Below, one piece after another: positions 1 through 4,750 of a DNA stretch of 22,332 nt. The DNA is taken from the IMG/VR virus record IMGVR_UViG_3300030118_006066, positions 1 to 22,332 of that record, one strand, 5' to 3'. Below the pieces are notes generated by a model, which saw only the letters and a program-made list of their open reading frames with translations, had not been told where the DNA came from and ran no database searches. Made by a program: the position numbers and the translations under genes. The stretch is from a virus. The number at the start of each line of letters is the position of its first letter. Positions within the stretch are counted from its first letter, which is position 1.

Positions 1-4
1 GCTA

Positions 5-319
5 ATGCCATCTCTTAGGTATCATGCAGGCCGAATGGTTTTGTATGAAGATAAACCTAAAGAATGGCGAGTAAAAATAAAAACAAAGCAAGGTAAATTA
101 GACTTACCTTTAGAAAGTTGTGATTTAGAACCCGCTATTTTAGAAGCCGAATATCTATATGCAGATGCTAGATGTATGAGTAGAGATCATCCTTTATGCG
201 TTGACTGTATTCATCATTTAGTAGTAAAAGCAGAATGTGGTCTTGGCATGCCAGAAGGCAAGGCAAGTGGTGGGATATGGGCTAAAGATTGTGCTTATTT
301 TTGGGAAAGAAAGATTTAG
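5..319 (+). CDS. Cys-rich small protein, function unknown (possibly 5'-truncated)
   Basis: This encodes a 104-residue protein that I cannot name. The first visible ATG is only four bases into the window and no stop lies upstream in frame, so the true start may be outside. The C-terminal half carries C57, C65, C68, C78 and C96, with H70-H71 next to the CVDC pair. It ends in an AKDCAYF segment. A CxxC pair followed by spaced cysteines and a terminal DCxxF resembles small metal-binding (zinc or iron-sulfur) proteins I associate with cyanobacteria and their phages; that is inference. Its 3' end overlaps the convergent gene at 282-566 by 38 bases. Confidence 0.6.
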   Translation: MPSLRYHAGRMVLYEDKPKEWRVKIKTKQGKLDLPLESCDLEPAILEAEYLYADARCMSRDHPLCVDCIHHLVVKAECGLGMPEGKASGGIWAKDCAYFWERKI

Positions 320-566
320 CATTGATTTTATCTATATGATCTCCTGCTTGATTAATAATTTTTACTAGTCTGTAATTTTCCTTTGATAATGCACTTATAA
401 GATCTGGTATTTCATCAGGTTCTAAACAATCTATAACGTGTCTTAAAAATACTTCTACTTTTAATTCTTCCTCAAGTGATACATCAGCCATTACCCATTT
501 TTCTACTTTTTTACGTTTTTTGGCTTGTTTTGTAAACCAATCAGACCAAGGCATAAGTATATCCAT
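282..566 (-). CDS. conserved-type phage hypothetical protein, 94 aa
   Basis: This encodes a soluble, charged 94-residue protein with no signal peptide or membrane segment. The N-terminus (MDILMPWSDWF) is followed by a basic patch (KQAKKRKK) and then an acidic and hydrophobic helical region (residues about 28-75) ending with an LVKIINQAGDHIDKI segment. The ATG is the only early start in frame; a second in-frame Met lies four codons in. No Shine-Dalgarno sequence is visible upstream. The gene converges on 5-319 and overlaps it by 38 bases, which is unusual for two real genes but acceptable in phages. The function is not recognisable. Confidence 0.55.
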   Translation of the reverse strand: MDILMPWSDWFTKQAKKRKKVEKWVMADVSLEEELKVEVFLRHVIDCLEPDEIPDLISALSKENYRLVKIINQAGDHIDKINAKSFFPKNKHNL

Positions 567-645
567 AACATGTTCTTTATTTTTAAATTAACGTACTAGA
601 TATATAAGGCAATAAAGATATACTATTTATAGTTACATTTAAAAA

Positions 646-723
646 ATGGAATTACAAACAAGAGGTTATGGATCTTCTAAAAAGAAGAAAACAAAAAAGA
701 CTAAAGTAAAAGTGGGAAAGTAG
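646..723 (+). CDS. lysine-rich micropeptide, 25 aa
   Basis: A 25-codon frame runs from ATG at 646 to TAG at 721-723. The peptide starts MELQTRGYGSS and continues as an almost uninterrupted Lys/Thr tail ending in VKVGK. It is strongly basic and could bind nucleic acid or acidic surfaces. Similar short GYG-plus-polylysine peptides occur in marine phages in my recollection, but this is unverified. Its stop abuts the stop of the convergent gene in a TAGCTA palindrome (721-726). The 79 bases upstream hold no other gene. Only an A-rich run and no clear ribosome binding site precede it, so translation is uncertain. Confidence 0.4.
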   Translation: MELQTRGYGSSKKKKTKKTKVKVGK

Positions 724-906
724 CTATAGGGGCAGTTGACTTACCTTCCTACTAGGAAAAAGATTCTGTTCCAACAAATCAACTAACCTATCATCAACAG
801 TATTGTCTGTTTTTTTGACTAAAGCTCGCATAATATCTAGTGCGAGTTTTTTTATTGCATTTCCACGAAGGAAAGTAAAGACAATAGGTTTTATAATTTT
901 TAGCAT
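724..906 (-). CDS. small phage hypothetical protein, 60 aa
   Basis: This encodes a 60-residue protein with a hydrophobic, basic N-terminus (MLKIIKPIVFTFLRGNAIKKLA), a short amphipathic helix, and a TDNTVDDRLVDLLEQNLFP motif. I associate the TDN-VDD-L-LE-LF pattern with a family of small uncharacterised phage proteins seen near lysis or tail genes. The N-terminal segment is too short and charged to be a certain membrane helix. It starts with ATG at 904-906 and lies downstream of a strong terminator (958-994), so it needs its own promoter or read-through. Its TAG stop is palindromic with that of the 25-aa frame at 646-723. Confidence 0.55.
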   Translation of the reverse strand: MLKIIKPIVFTFLRGNAIKKLALDIMRALVKKTDNTVDDRLVDLLEQNLFPSRKVSQLPL

Positions 907-957
907 AATTTTTATTTATTGCTATTTTAATATTAGCTCACCCTTCACTTTCGAGCT

Positions 958-994
958 AAAAACCTCTTCCTATTCCAAGGGGAAGGGGTTTTTT
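958..994 (-). terminator. intrinsic terminator (near-symmetrical)
   Basis: A 13-bp inverted repeat pairs 958-970 with 981-993, with one G-U type mismatch and a 10-base loop. A run of A on the left arm and T on the right arm flank a GC-rich core (CCTCTTCC with GGAAGGGG). Read on the minus strand it overlaps the stop codon of the gene at 993-1223 and finishes in a U-tract. The symmetry means it could also stop plus-strand transcripts. Confidence 0.75.
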
Positions 995-1223
995 AACGTC
1001 TTGGTTTTATTTCTGCTACTTTAACTTCTACTTCTTTTAAACGATGAAATACTTCTCTCATATCATCGTGCATAATTTCTATTTTATCTGTTAGTAATTC
1101 TATAGCTGTTGTATTTCGCACGAGATCATCTCTTGATTGTCTACCTCTGTATGACATAGAGCCTACAGAGACAAAACAAGCTGTAAGACAAGCTCCACCT
1201 AATGCTGCAATAACCTCTACCAC
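993..1223 (-). CDS. small membrane protein with coiled-coil tail (holin-like candidate), 76 aa
   Basis: This encodes a 76-residue protein with one N-terminal membrane segment (residues about 3-22, with two Cys). A basic stop-transfer patch (YRGRQSR) and a charged heptad-like helix (about 36-72, containing IELLTDKIEIMHDDMREV) follow. One membrane segment plus a coiled coil is a layout seen in some phage holins and XhlA-type lysis accessory proteins. There is no decisive motif, so the lysis role is inference. The start is GTG at 1221-1223, supported by a GAGG ribosome binding site at 1233-1236 with nine-base spacing. The gene is transcribed away from the membrane protein gene at 1267, only 43 bases off, and ends inside a terminator. 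Confidence 0.6.
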   Translation of the reverse strand: MVEVIAALGGACLTACFVSVGSMSYRGRQSRDDLVRNTTAIELLTDKIEIMHDDMREVFHRLKEVEVKVAEIKPRR

Positions 1224-1232
1224 TTTACTAGT

Positions 1233-1237
1233 CCTCT
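1233..1237 (-). promoter_or_regulatory. ribosome binding site that fixes the GTG start at 1223
   Basis: On the minus strand the sequence AGAGG lies nine bases before GTG at 1223-1221. No ATG lies in frame until residue 23, which would remove the membrane segment. This site is therefore the main support for the GTG start. Confidence 0.55.
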
Positions 1238-1266
1238 ATATATGTCTATTATGACAGAAAAAGCCT

Positions 1267-1671
1267 ATGGAAACAGAAAAAAGCAAAAACCCTTTGCAAA
1301 AACTAAAAGAAAACATCACTGATAAAGAAGAACAATTAGCTTTTATATCAGTCGTAGTAAGACTTGTTGTGGTTGGTTGGAGTGGTTTTATCGTATCTCT
1401 TAACTATATAACTATACCTGGTTACAGCAATGAGCCAAAAGATATCACTTTCCCTGCAAGTCTGCTTACGGGGGCGCTAGCCAGCTTCGGTTTAGAGGGT
1501 GCAAAAAAACGTGGTGATGGAACATATAAACCTGATGAAAAACCATTAAATAAAAAAGAAGTAGAACAGTTACTAGCTACACAATCAGGTGGCTATCAAA
1601 CTATTAGAATAGAGACACCACTTAAAATTATTGGTGCTGAAGTTGTGAACAAAAAGGAGGAAAAAAAATGA
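1267..1671 (+). CDS. conserved cyanophage-type membrane protein, 134 aa
   Basis: The N-terminus is hydrophilic and basic (METEKSKNPLQKLKENITDKEEQ). A membrane helix spans about residues 24-47, and a weaker hydrophobic segment about 62-77 contains PASLLTGALASFGLEGAKK. The tail (80-134) is soluble and ends in KKEEKK. I recognise the sequence style, especially the DITFPASLLTGALASFGLEG core, as a protein recurrent in marine cyanophage genomes; its function is unknown to me. One or two membrane helices with a charged tail would fit a holin, but this is not shown. It starts the plus-strand cluster, and its stop overlaps the ATG of the next gene (ATGA, 1668-1671), so the two are probably translationally coupled. 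Confidence 0.75.
   Translation: METEKSKNPLQKLKENITDKEEQLAFISVVVRLVVVGWSGFIVSLNYITIPGYSNEPKDITFPASLLTGALASFGLEGAKKRGDGTYKPDEKPLNKKEVEQLLATQSGGYQTIRIETPLKIIGAEVVNKKEEKK
1654..1660 (+). promoter_or_regulatory. strong Shine-Dalgarno site for the secreted-protein gene at 1668
   Basis: AAGGAGG sits seven bases upstream of ATG at 1668, inside the last codons of the preceding gene. It is the best ribosome binding site in the left part of the window and suggests that the first secreted protein is made in quantity. Confidence 0.85.
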
Positions 1672-2183
1672 AAAAACTACTTCCATTGTTGCTATTAATT
1701 GCAAGTCCTAGTTATGCAGACATAACTCAAAAGTTTACAACTTCTGCACAGATCACAGTAGATATGCCATATAGCGTTACAAATAAGCTTGGTACGACTT
1801 ATTCTTTGTCAGGAAATAATATTACTCCATCTGTAACTTCTGGTGGGAGTACTACTAGTGGTGCAATTGGAGGGCTAAATGTTGGCTCGCTCACTGATGG
1901 AGTGCCTGCTCTCATACAAACTGATAAAGCTATCACAACTGCTGGTTCTGCTTTCTCAATTACAGAATCGGCAACTATTGGGGATGCGACACCATCTGCA
2001 ATAACTCCATCATCAGGAATTTCAACACTACCTCATCTAGGCGGACAGACAACCATAGGATCTGGAGGTACAGCTGGTAACTTAGGGATGAGTAGCCTTA
2101 GTAGTGGTGTCCACTCATGCACTGCAGGTGGCAGTGGTACTAGCTGTATTGGTAGCACTACAGTTACAATCCAAATTGACTAG
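1668..2183 (+). CDS. secreted beta-rich protein 1 (Sec signal peptide), cyanophage-type
   Basis: This encodes a 171-residue precursor. Residues 1-17 (MKKLLPLLLLIASPSYA) form a textbook Sec signal peptide with an AxA-like cleavage site before DITQ. The mature part is Ser/Thr/Gly-rich and low in charge, as in beta-rich extracellular or periplasmic proteins. Landmarks are a TTYSLSGNNITPS segment (about 43-55), a SAFSITESATIGD segment (about 93-106), and a C-terminal glycine-rich end with CTAGGSGTSCIG holding two Cys that could form a disulfide. I recall similar GGTAG...TAGGxGT..IG endings in cyanophage proteins of unknown function. It is followed by a second, related secreted protein whose TTG start lies inside its last codons. 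Confidence 0.8.
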   Translation: MKKLLPLLLLIASPSYADITQKFTTSAQITVDMPYSVTNKLGTTYSLSGNNITPSVTSGGSTTSGAIGGLNVGSLTDGVPALIQTDKAITTAGSAFSITESATIGDATPSAITPSSGISTLPHLGGQTTIGSGGTAGNLGMSSLSSGVHSCTAGGSGTSCIGSTTVTIQID

Positions 2184-2613
2184 ATTTTTTCTACTACTAA
2201 TTATATTGTTACCTGTCAAAAGCCTTGCAAATCCTATTGTACCCACGTTTAGAACAGGTAGCTCTAGCACAAACTCTACTAGCCAATCTGTAGTAACAGA
2301 ATCAATAACAAGCTACCAATATCGAACAGGTTATTCATTAAGTGTCTCAGGCACAAACATTGAAAGTGCTGATGTAAATGGATATATTAATTCAATACCT
2401 ACAGCAGAAGCTACACAATCAGTTAATGGAATTAATTTTTCTTATACGAGTCCTACATTGGAAGGTGTGCCTAGATGGAAAATAGTGAACGAAGGACAAC
2501 CTTTCAGTCTAGTCGAAAGTATTATTTCTCCAGGGATCGACACGATTACCCAAATAGATCGCACCATAAATACAACCACAACAACCACTGTAGAAACTAC
2601 ATTTGGGCAATAG
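2176..2613 (+). CDS. secreted beta-rich protein 2, paralogue of the preceding gene (TTG start)
   Basis: The longest frame would open at GTG 2104, but I place the start at TTG 2176-2178. From there the product begins MTRFFLLLIILLPVKSLA, a clean signal peptide, with the mature protein starting NPIVP. The result is about 145 residues. TTG overlaps the previous stop by eight bases, which fits translational coupling. The mature protein is Ser/Thr-rich and neutral. It has a YRTGYSLSVSGTNIES segment and an EGQPFSLVESIISPG segment matching YSLSGNNI and SAFSITESATI of the upstream protein in the same order, so the two look like an old tandem duplication. The C-terminus is a Thr-rich run (INTTTTTTVETTFGQ). 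The function is unknown. Confidence 0.7.
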   Translation: MTRFFLLLIILLPVKSLANPIVPTFRTGSSSTNSTSQSVVTESITSYQYRTGYSLSVSGTNIESADVNGYINSIPTAEATQSVNGINFSYTSPTLEGVPRWKIVNEGQPFSLVESIISPGIDTITQIDRTINTTTTTTVETTFGQ

Positions 2614-3188
2614 CTCTTATACTTTGTCCTACAAAAGTTTTAGCTAATACCACAGTTGCTTCTCCCAGTAGCCAAGCACAAGGAGTAGTTAATAATAATG
2701 CGACCATGATAGCTCCGCAAAGCACTCCTCAATTTAGGATGTCTCAAGGTATAGTTTGTAGTTCGCCAAGTCTTACAATTACACCCTATGTAACAGATGC
2801 TTGGTCATTTAATAGACCGATAGAAACTGTGACTAGACAAAATATTTACGATGAAGATACTGGTGCTATTAAATATGTACAAGAAACACCAAGATTTGAA
2901 AAAGATAATTATAACTTAAATTATGGAATCTCAGCACAAATTAGTATTCCGTTAGGCAAAGCACCTGACTTATGCCTTAAAGCTACAGAAGTAAATATTA
3001 AGAATCAAGAGTTGTTATATCAAAAGCAAATGTTAGAACTTGCAATGTTTCGTTTGAAGGTATGTGGAGAGCAGGCGAATCTCGGTGTAACTTTTGTTGG
3101 TAAGTATGCAAAAATATGCGAAGGTATTAAAGTAACAGTACCGCCAAATCAGGTCATCCCACATACGCACGAAATAAAGACTAAGTAG
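2475..3188 (+). CDS. secreted or membrane-associated protein 3 (cyanophage-type); start uncertain
   Basis: The only canonical start in frame is ATG 2475, giving 237 residues. However, the first 40 residues overlap the previous gene and read as low-quality His/Asn/Arg sequence. A hydrophobic export-like segment, YIWAIALILCPTKVLA, follows at about residues 42-57 with mature-looking sequence after it. A non-standard start such as ATT 2601 or ATA 2610 would give about 190 residues and mimic the overlap of the two upstream genes. Features of the body are VVNNNATMIAP, a YVTDAWSFNRPIETVTRQNIYD segment, SAQISIPLG, a helical QNQELLYQKQMLELAMFRLK-like region, and four cysteines. I recognise it as a recurrent cyanophage protein of unknown function. 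It converges on 3181-3786 with an eight-base overlap. Confidence 0.65.
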   Translation: MENSERRTTFQSSRKYYFSRDRHDYPNRSHHKYNHNNHCRNYIWAIALILCPTKVLANTTVASPSSQAQGVVNNNATMIAPQSTPQFRMSQGIVCSSPSLTITPYVTDAWSFNRPIETVTRQNIYDEDTGAIKYVQETPRFEKDNYNLNYGISAQISIPLGKAPDLCLKATEVNIKNQELLYQKQMLELAMFRLKVCGEQANLGVTFVGKYAKICEGIKVTVPPNQVIPHTHEIKTK

Positions 3189-3786
3189 ATTTATCTTTTT
3201 TCTTTGTTAGTTTCTTTATTAAATTTTTAACTAATGGTTTTACTAGATTTAAAAGAATAGGAGTAGTCGCAGCCACACTAGCGATAACAGCAGTAGAGAC
3301 AATAGTGCTAGGTTGTGGAATATATTGGTCGATAAAAGGTACTTTTTCCCAGACCGCATTGCACGAACCATCAATTTCTCTTGTATAGTTTAACAGTCTT
3401 TCAAGCCTTAACTCATTTTTAAAATCGCCTTTTCGATATGGTGCATTTTTAGGTGGGCATTGTTTGTATTCCTCTTCTTTCTTTTTTTCTTTTGGAATTT
3501 GTGGTTTTGGTTTGCCTTCTGTTAATTCTTCTTGTTCTGTAAGAGGTGGTTGCTGTTCTATAATAATTAAATTTTGTGCATCATATATCAAAGGTGTAAA
3601 ACTTGGATAAGGACAATTTGTTGTAACACCATTTGGGTCATCTATTAGTAAGTTTCTATTACCTGTATTTTTTGTATCACGATGATAAGAGGTGCAACCA
3701 ATAACTTCTATATCTGAAGTAATAAATGATGGTAATGGTACTTCTGGTATATGAATATCTGGAATAACTATTTCTGGTATTTCCAA
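3181..3786 (-). CDS. Cys-containing protein with C-terminal membrane anchor (TTG start), 201 aa
   Basis: The start is TTG at 3786-3784, directly after the TAA of the preceding gene and in the same frame. The N-terminus is an Ile-Pro repeat (EIPEIVIPDIHIPEVPLPSF). A DIEVIGCTSYHRDTKNTGNR segment follows, then an acidic/basic Pro-rich linker (about 78-108), a CPPKNAPYRKGDFKNELRLER region, and a C-terminal hydrophobic helix (about 161-182) ending in a Lys-rich tail (KNLIKKLTKKKDKST). Cysteines are at 31, 58, 110 and 142. By the positive-inside rule the Lys tail faces the cytoplasm, which would put the Cys domain outside although there is no signal peptide. I recall related proteins in cyanophages without a known function. 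The Pro-rich and Cys features make a spanin-like role conceivable but unproven. Confidence 0.65.
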   Translation of the reverse strand: MEIPEIVIPDIHIPEVPLPSFITSDIEVIGCTSYHRDTKNTGNRNLLIDDPNGVTTNCPYPSFTPLIYDAQNLIIIEQQPPLTEQEELTEGKPKPQIPKEKKKEEEYKQCPPKNAPYRKGDFKNELRLERLLNYTREIDGSCNAVWEKVPFIDQYIPQPSTIVSTAVIASVAATTPILLNLVKPLVKNLIKKLTKKKDKST

Positions 3787-4017
3787 TTATATTCCAAGTT
3801 TTTTAGGTAATTGAATTGATTCTCCTGTTGTCTTTGGTAGTGCATTATTCATAACATTAGGCATAAGTCCTTTTACATTACCCATGACTTGATTCATTAT
3901 TTTGGCTTTAAACTGTTCAGATGTTACATATTTATACCCAAAATATCCTCCTCCAATAACAGAAGTTACCATTATAAATGAAAGGATACTTAAAACATTT
4001 GCAATTTTTTGAAACAT
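3787..4017 (-). CDS. signal-anchor small membrane protein, 76 aa
   Basis: This encodes a 76-residue protein with a short basic N-terminus (MFQK) and one membrane segment (about 7-29, IANVLSILSFIMVTSVIGGGYF). A soluble part follows, ending LPKTTGESIQLPKKLGI. The expected topology is N-in, C-out, putting the C-terminal domain in the periplasm. Its TAA (3789-3787) is followed at once and in frame by the TTG start of the next gene, so the two form an uninterrupted frame except for one stop codon. Its ATG shares the CATG palindrome at 4015-4018 with a plus-strand ATG of a small candidate gene. The family looks cyanophage-typical; the function is unknown. Confidence 0.65.
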   Translation of the reverse strand: MFQKIANVLSILSFIMVTSVIGGGYFGYKYVTSEQFKAKIMNQVMGNVKGLMPNVMNNALPKTTGESIQLPKKLGI

Positions 4018-4165
4018 GGTAAAACAGGCAGTACTAAAAGCAATAGGTCATGTAAGTATTATATCCATGCTCCTAATTCTGCCAACTGTTATACCCTGTT
4101 ACCTGTTTTTATCTATGATGACTAAAACTTATACTTCAAGCCAAGCTTCGTTCCATAAGAATTAG
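4016..4165 (+). CDS. candidate 49-aa membrane peptide
   Basis: A 49-codon frame fills the 104-base gap between the two minus-strand genes here. The product begins MVKQAVLKAIGH and has one clear membrane segment (about residues 14-34, with ISMLLILPTVIPCYLFL). It ends in a polar tail (MMTKTYTSSQASFHKN). A basic N-terminus before the helix predicts N-in topology. Against it: no Shine-Dalgarno sequence, and the last 44 bases lie antisense to the beta-barrel gene. For it: a natural membrane-protein sequence in an otherwise empty gap next to other envelope genes. Without homologues this remains a candidate. Confidence 0.4.
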   Translation: MVKQAVLKAIGHVSIISMLLILPTVIPCYLFLSMMTKTYTSSQASFHKN

Positions 4166-4475
4166 TTGTATCTGTAACGATAGAAAACTCTCCATAAACA
4201 TCAACTTTATCTGAAGCTGTTACAGAACCACCAACTTTACCAGAGAAGTTTGTGCTTGAGTCACCACCATCAGGGTTGTTAAGATACGCACCACCTTGAA
4301 TATAGTAGCTACCAAAGGCATTGCCACCTTCGTACCCTAAATGAGCGTCCGTTCCGCTTCCTGTAAAATTTTTCCCTTGGTAAGATCCGTTATTTTCAAT
4401 ATTTAAATAGAATCCTGCAAAGGCAGGTGTTGATAGTGCTGATGCAGCAACTATAGTTAAAGCTTTTTTTAGCAT
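4122..4475 (-). CDS. small outer-membrane beta-barrel (porin-like) protein
   Basis: This encodes a 117-residue precursor. Residues 1-20 (MLKKALTIVAASALSTPAFA) are a strong Sec signal peptide ending in AFA. The mature part of about 97 residues alternates polar and hydrophobic residues with many Gly, Asn and aromatics (GFYLNIENNGSY, GSYYIQGGAYL, KVDVYGEFSIV, GTKLGLKYKF). It ends in a C-terminal Phe, the classic Bam recognition signature of Gram-negative outer-membrane barrels. The size suits a barrel of about six to eight strands, as in small OmpA/OmpX-like barrels. I recall related porin-like proteins in cyanophages. It probably inserts in the host outer membrane during infection; whether for exclusion, permeability or lysis is unknown. 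Confidence 0.75.
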   Translation of the reverse strand: MLKKALTIVAASALSTPAFAGFYLNIENNGSYQGKNFTGSGTDAHLGYEGGNAFGSYYIQGGAYLNNPDGGDSSTNFSGKVGGSVTASDKVDVYGEFSIVTDTTNSYGTKLGLKYKF

Positions 4476-4523
4476 AATTTATAAAAATTAATTCGTTATA
4501 TGCTAAACGATTCTATTTTTTTT

Positions 4524-4712
4524 TCAAGTTTCTTCTTGTTCTTCATCTTGATTTGCTTTCTTAATTTCCTCAAGAACAGCAATAGCACCCCTAAGTTCAA
4601 TTAATTTAATCTCACAATTTTTTACAACTGATTCAGCTTCTTGATAATTTTTTGCAATCTGTTGTTGTTCACTAAGTAGTGCAGCTAGTTTTTGATCTAC
4701 AGTAAGTGCCAT
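4524..4712 (-). CDS. small coiled-coil protein, 62 aa
   Basis: This encodes a 62-residue, almost entirely helical protein (MALTVDQKLAALLSEQQQ...) with heptad-like Leu/Ile spacing over residues about 5-52 and a very acidic tail (QDEEQEET). It has no signal peptide or membrane segment and one Cys. It could form a homodimer or trimer, or bridge another helical protein. I recall similar short MALT-type coiled coils in cyanophages without an assigned role. It has intergenic spacers on both sides (4476-4523 and 4713-4750), both very AT-rich, so it may be separately transcribed. Confidence 0.65.
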   Translation of the reverse strand: MALTVDQKLAALLSEQQQIAKNYQEAESVVKNCEIKLIELRGAIAVLEEIKKANQDEEQEET

Positions 4713-4750
4713 ATAATAAAATATAATACTAATATTTTAATAAGGATATA

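Noticed and set aside
596-624. Promoter-like TATACT at 619-624 ahead of the 25-aa frame
   Set aside because: No convincing -35 element is visible, and such hexamers are expected by chance in DNA this AT-rich.
803-1024. 73-residue hydrophobic plus-strand frame that could pass for a membrane protein
   Set aside because: It runs antisense across the 60-aa gene and straight through the terminator at 958-994. Its Phe/Ile content reflects T-rich DNA.
1224-1266. Divergent promoters between the genes at 993-1223 and 1267-1671
   Set aside because: The 43-base gap has TATTAT-like strings but too little room for two promoters, and no -35 elements are evident.
2595-2613. Programmed -1 frameshift joining secreted proteins 2 and 3
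   Set aside because: The frame relation is -1, but the local ATTTGGGC does not form a proper slippery heptamer. Fusion would also place an export segment in mid-protein.
3173-3220. AT-rich inverted repeat at the convergent junction (3173-3184 with 3207-3220)
   Set aside because: It needs a two-base bulge and a 22-base loop and has almost no G-C pairs, so a terminator here is possible but not supported.
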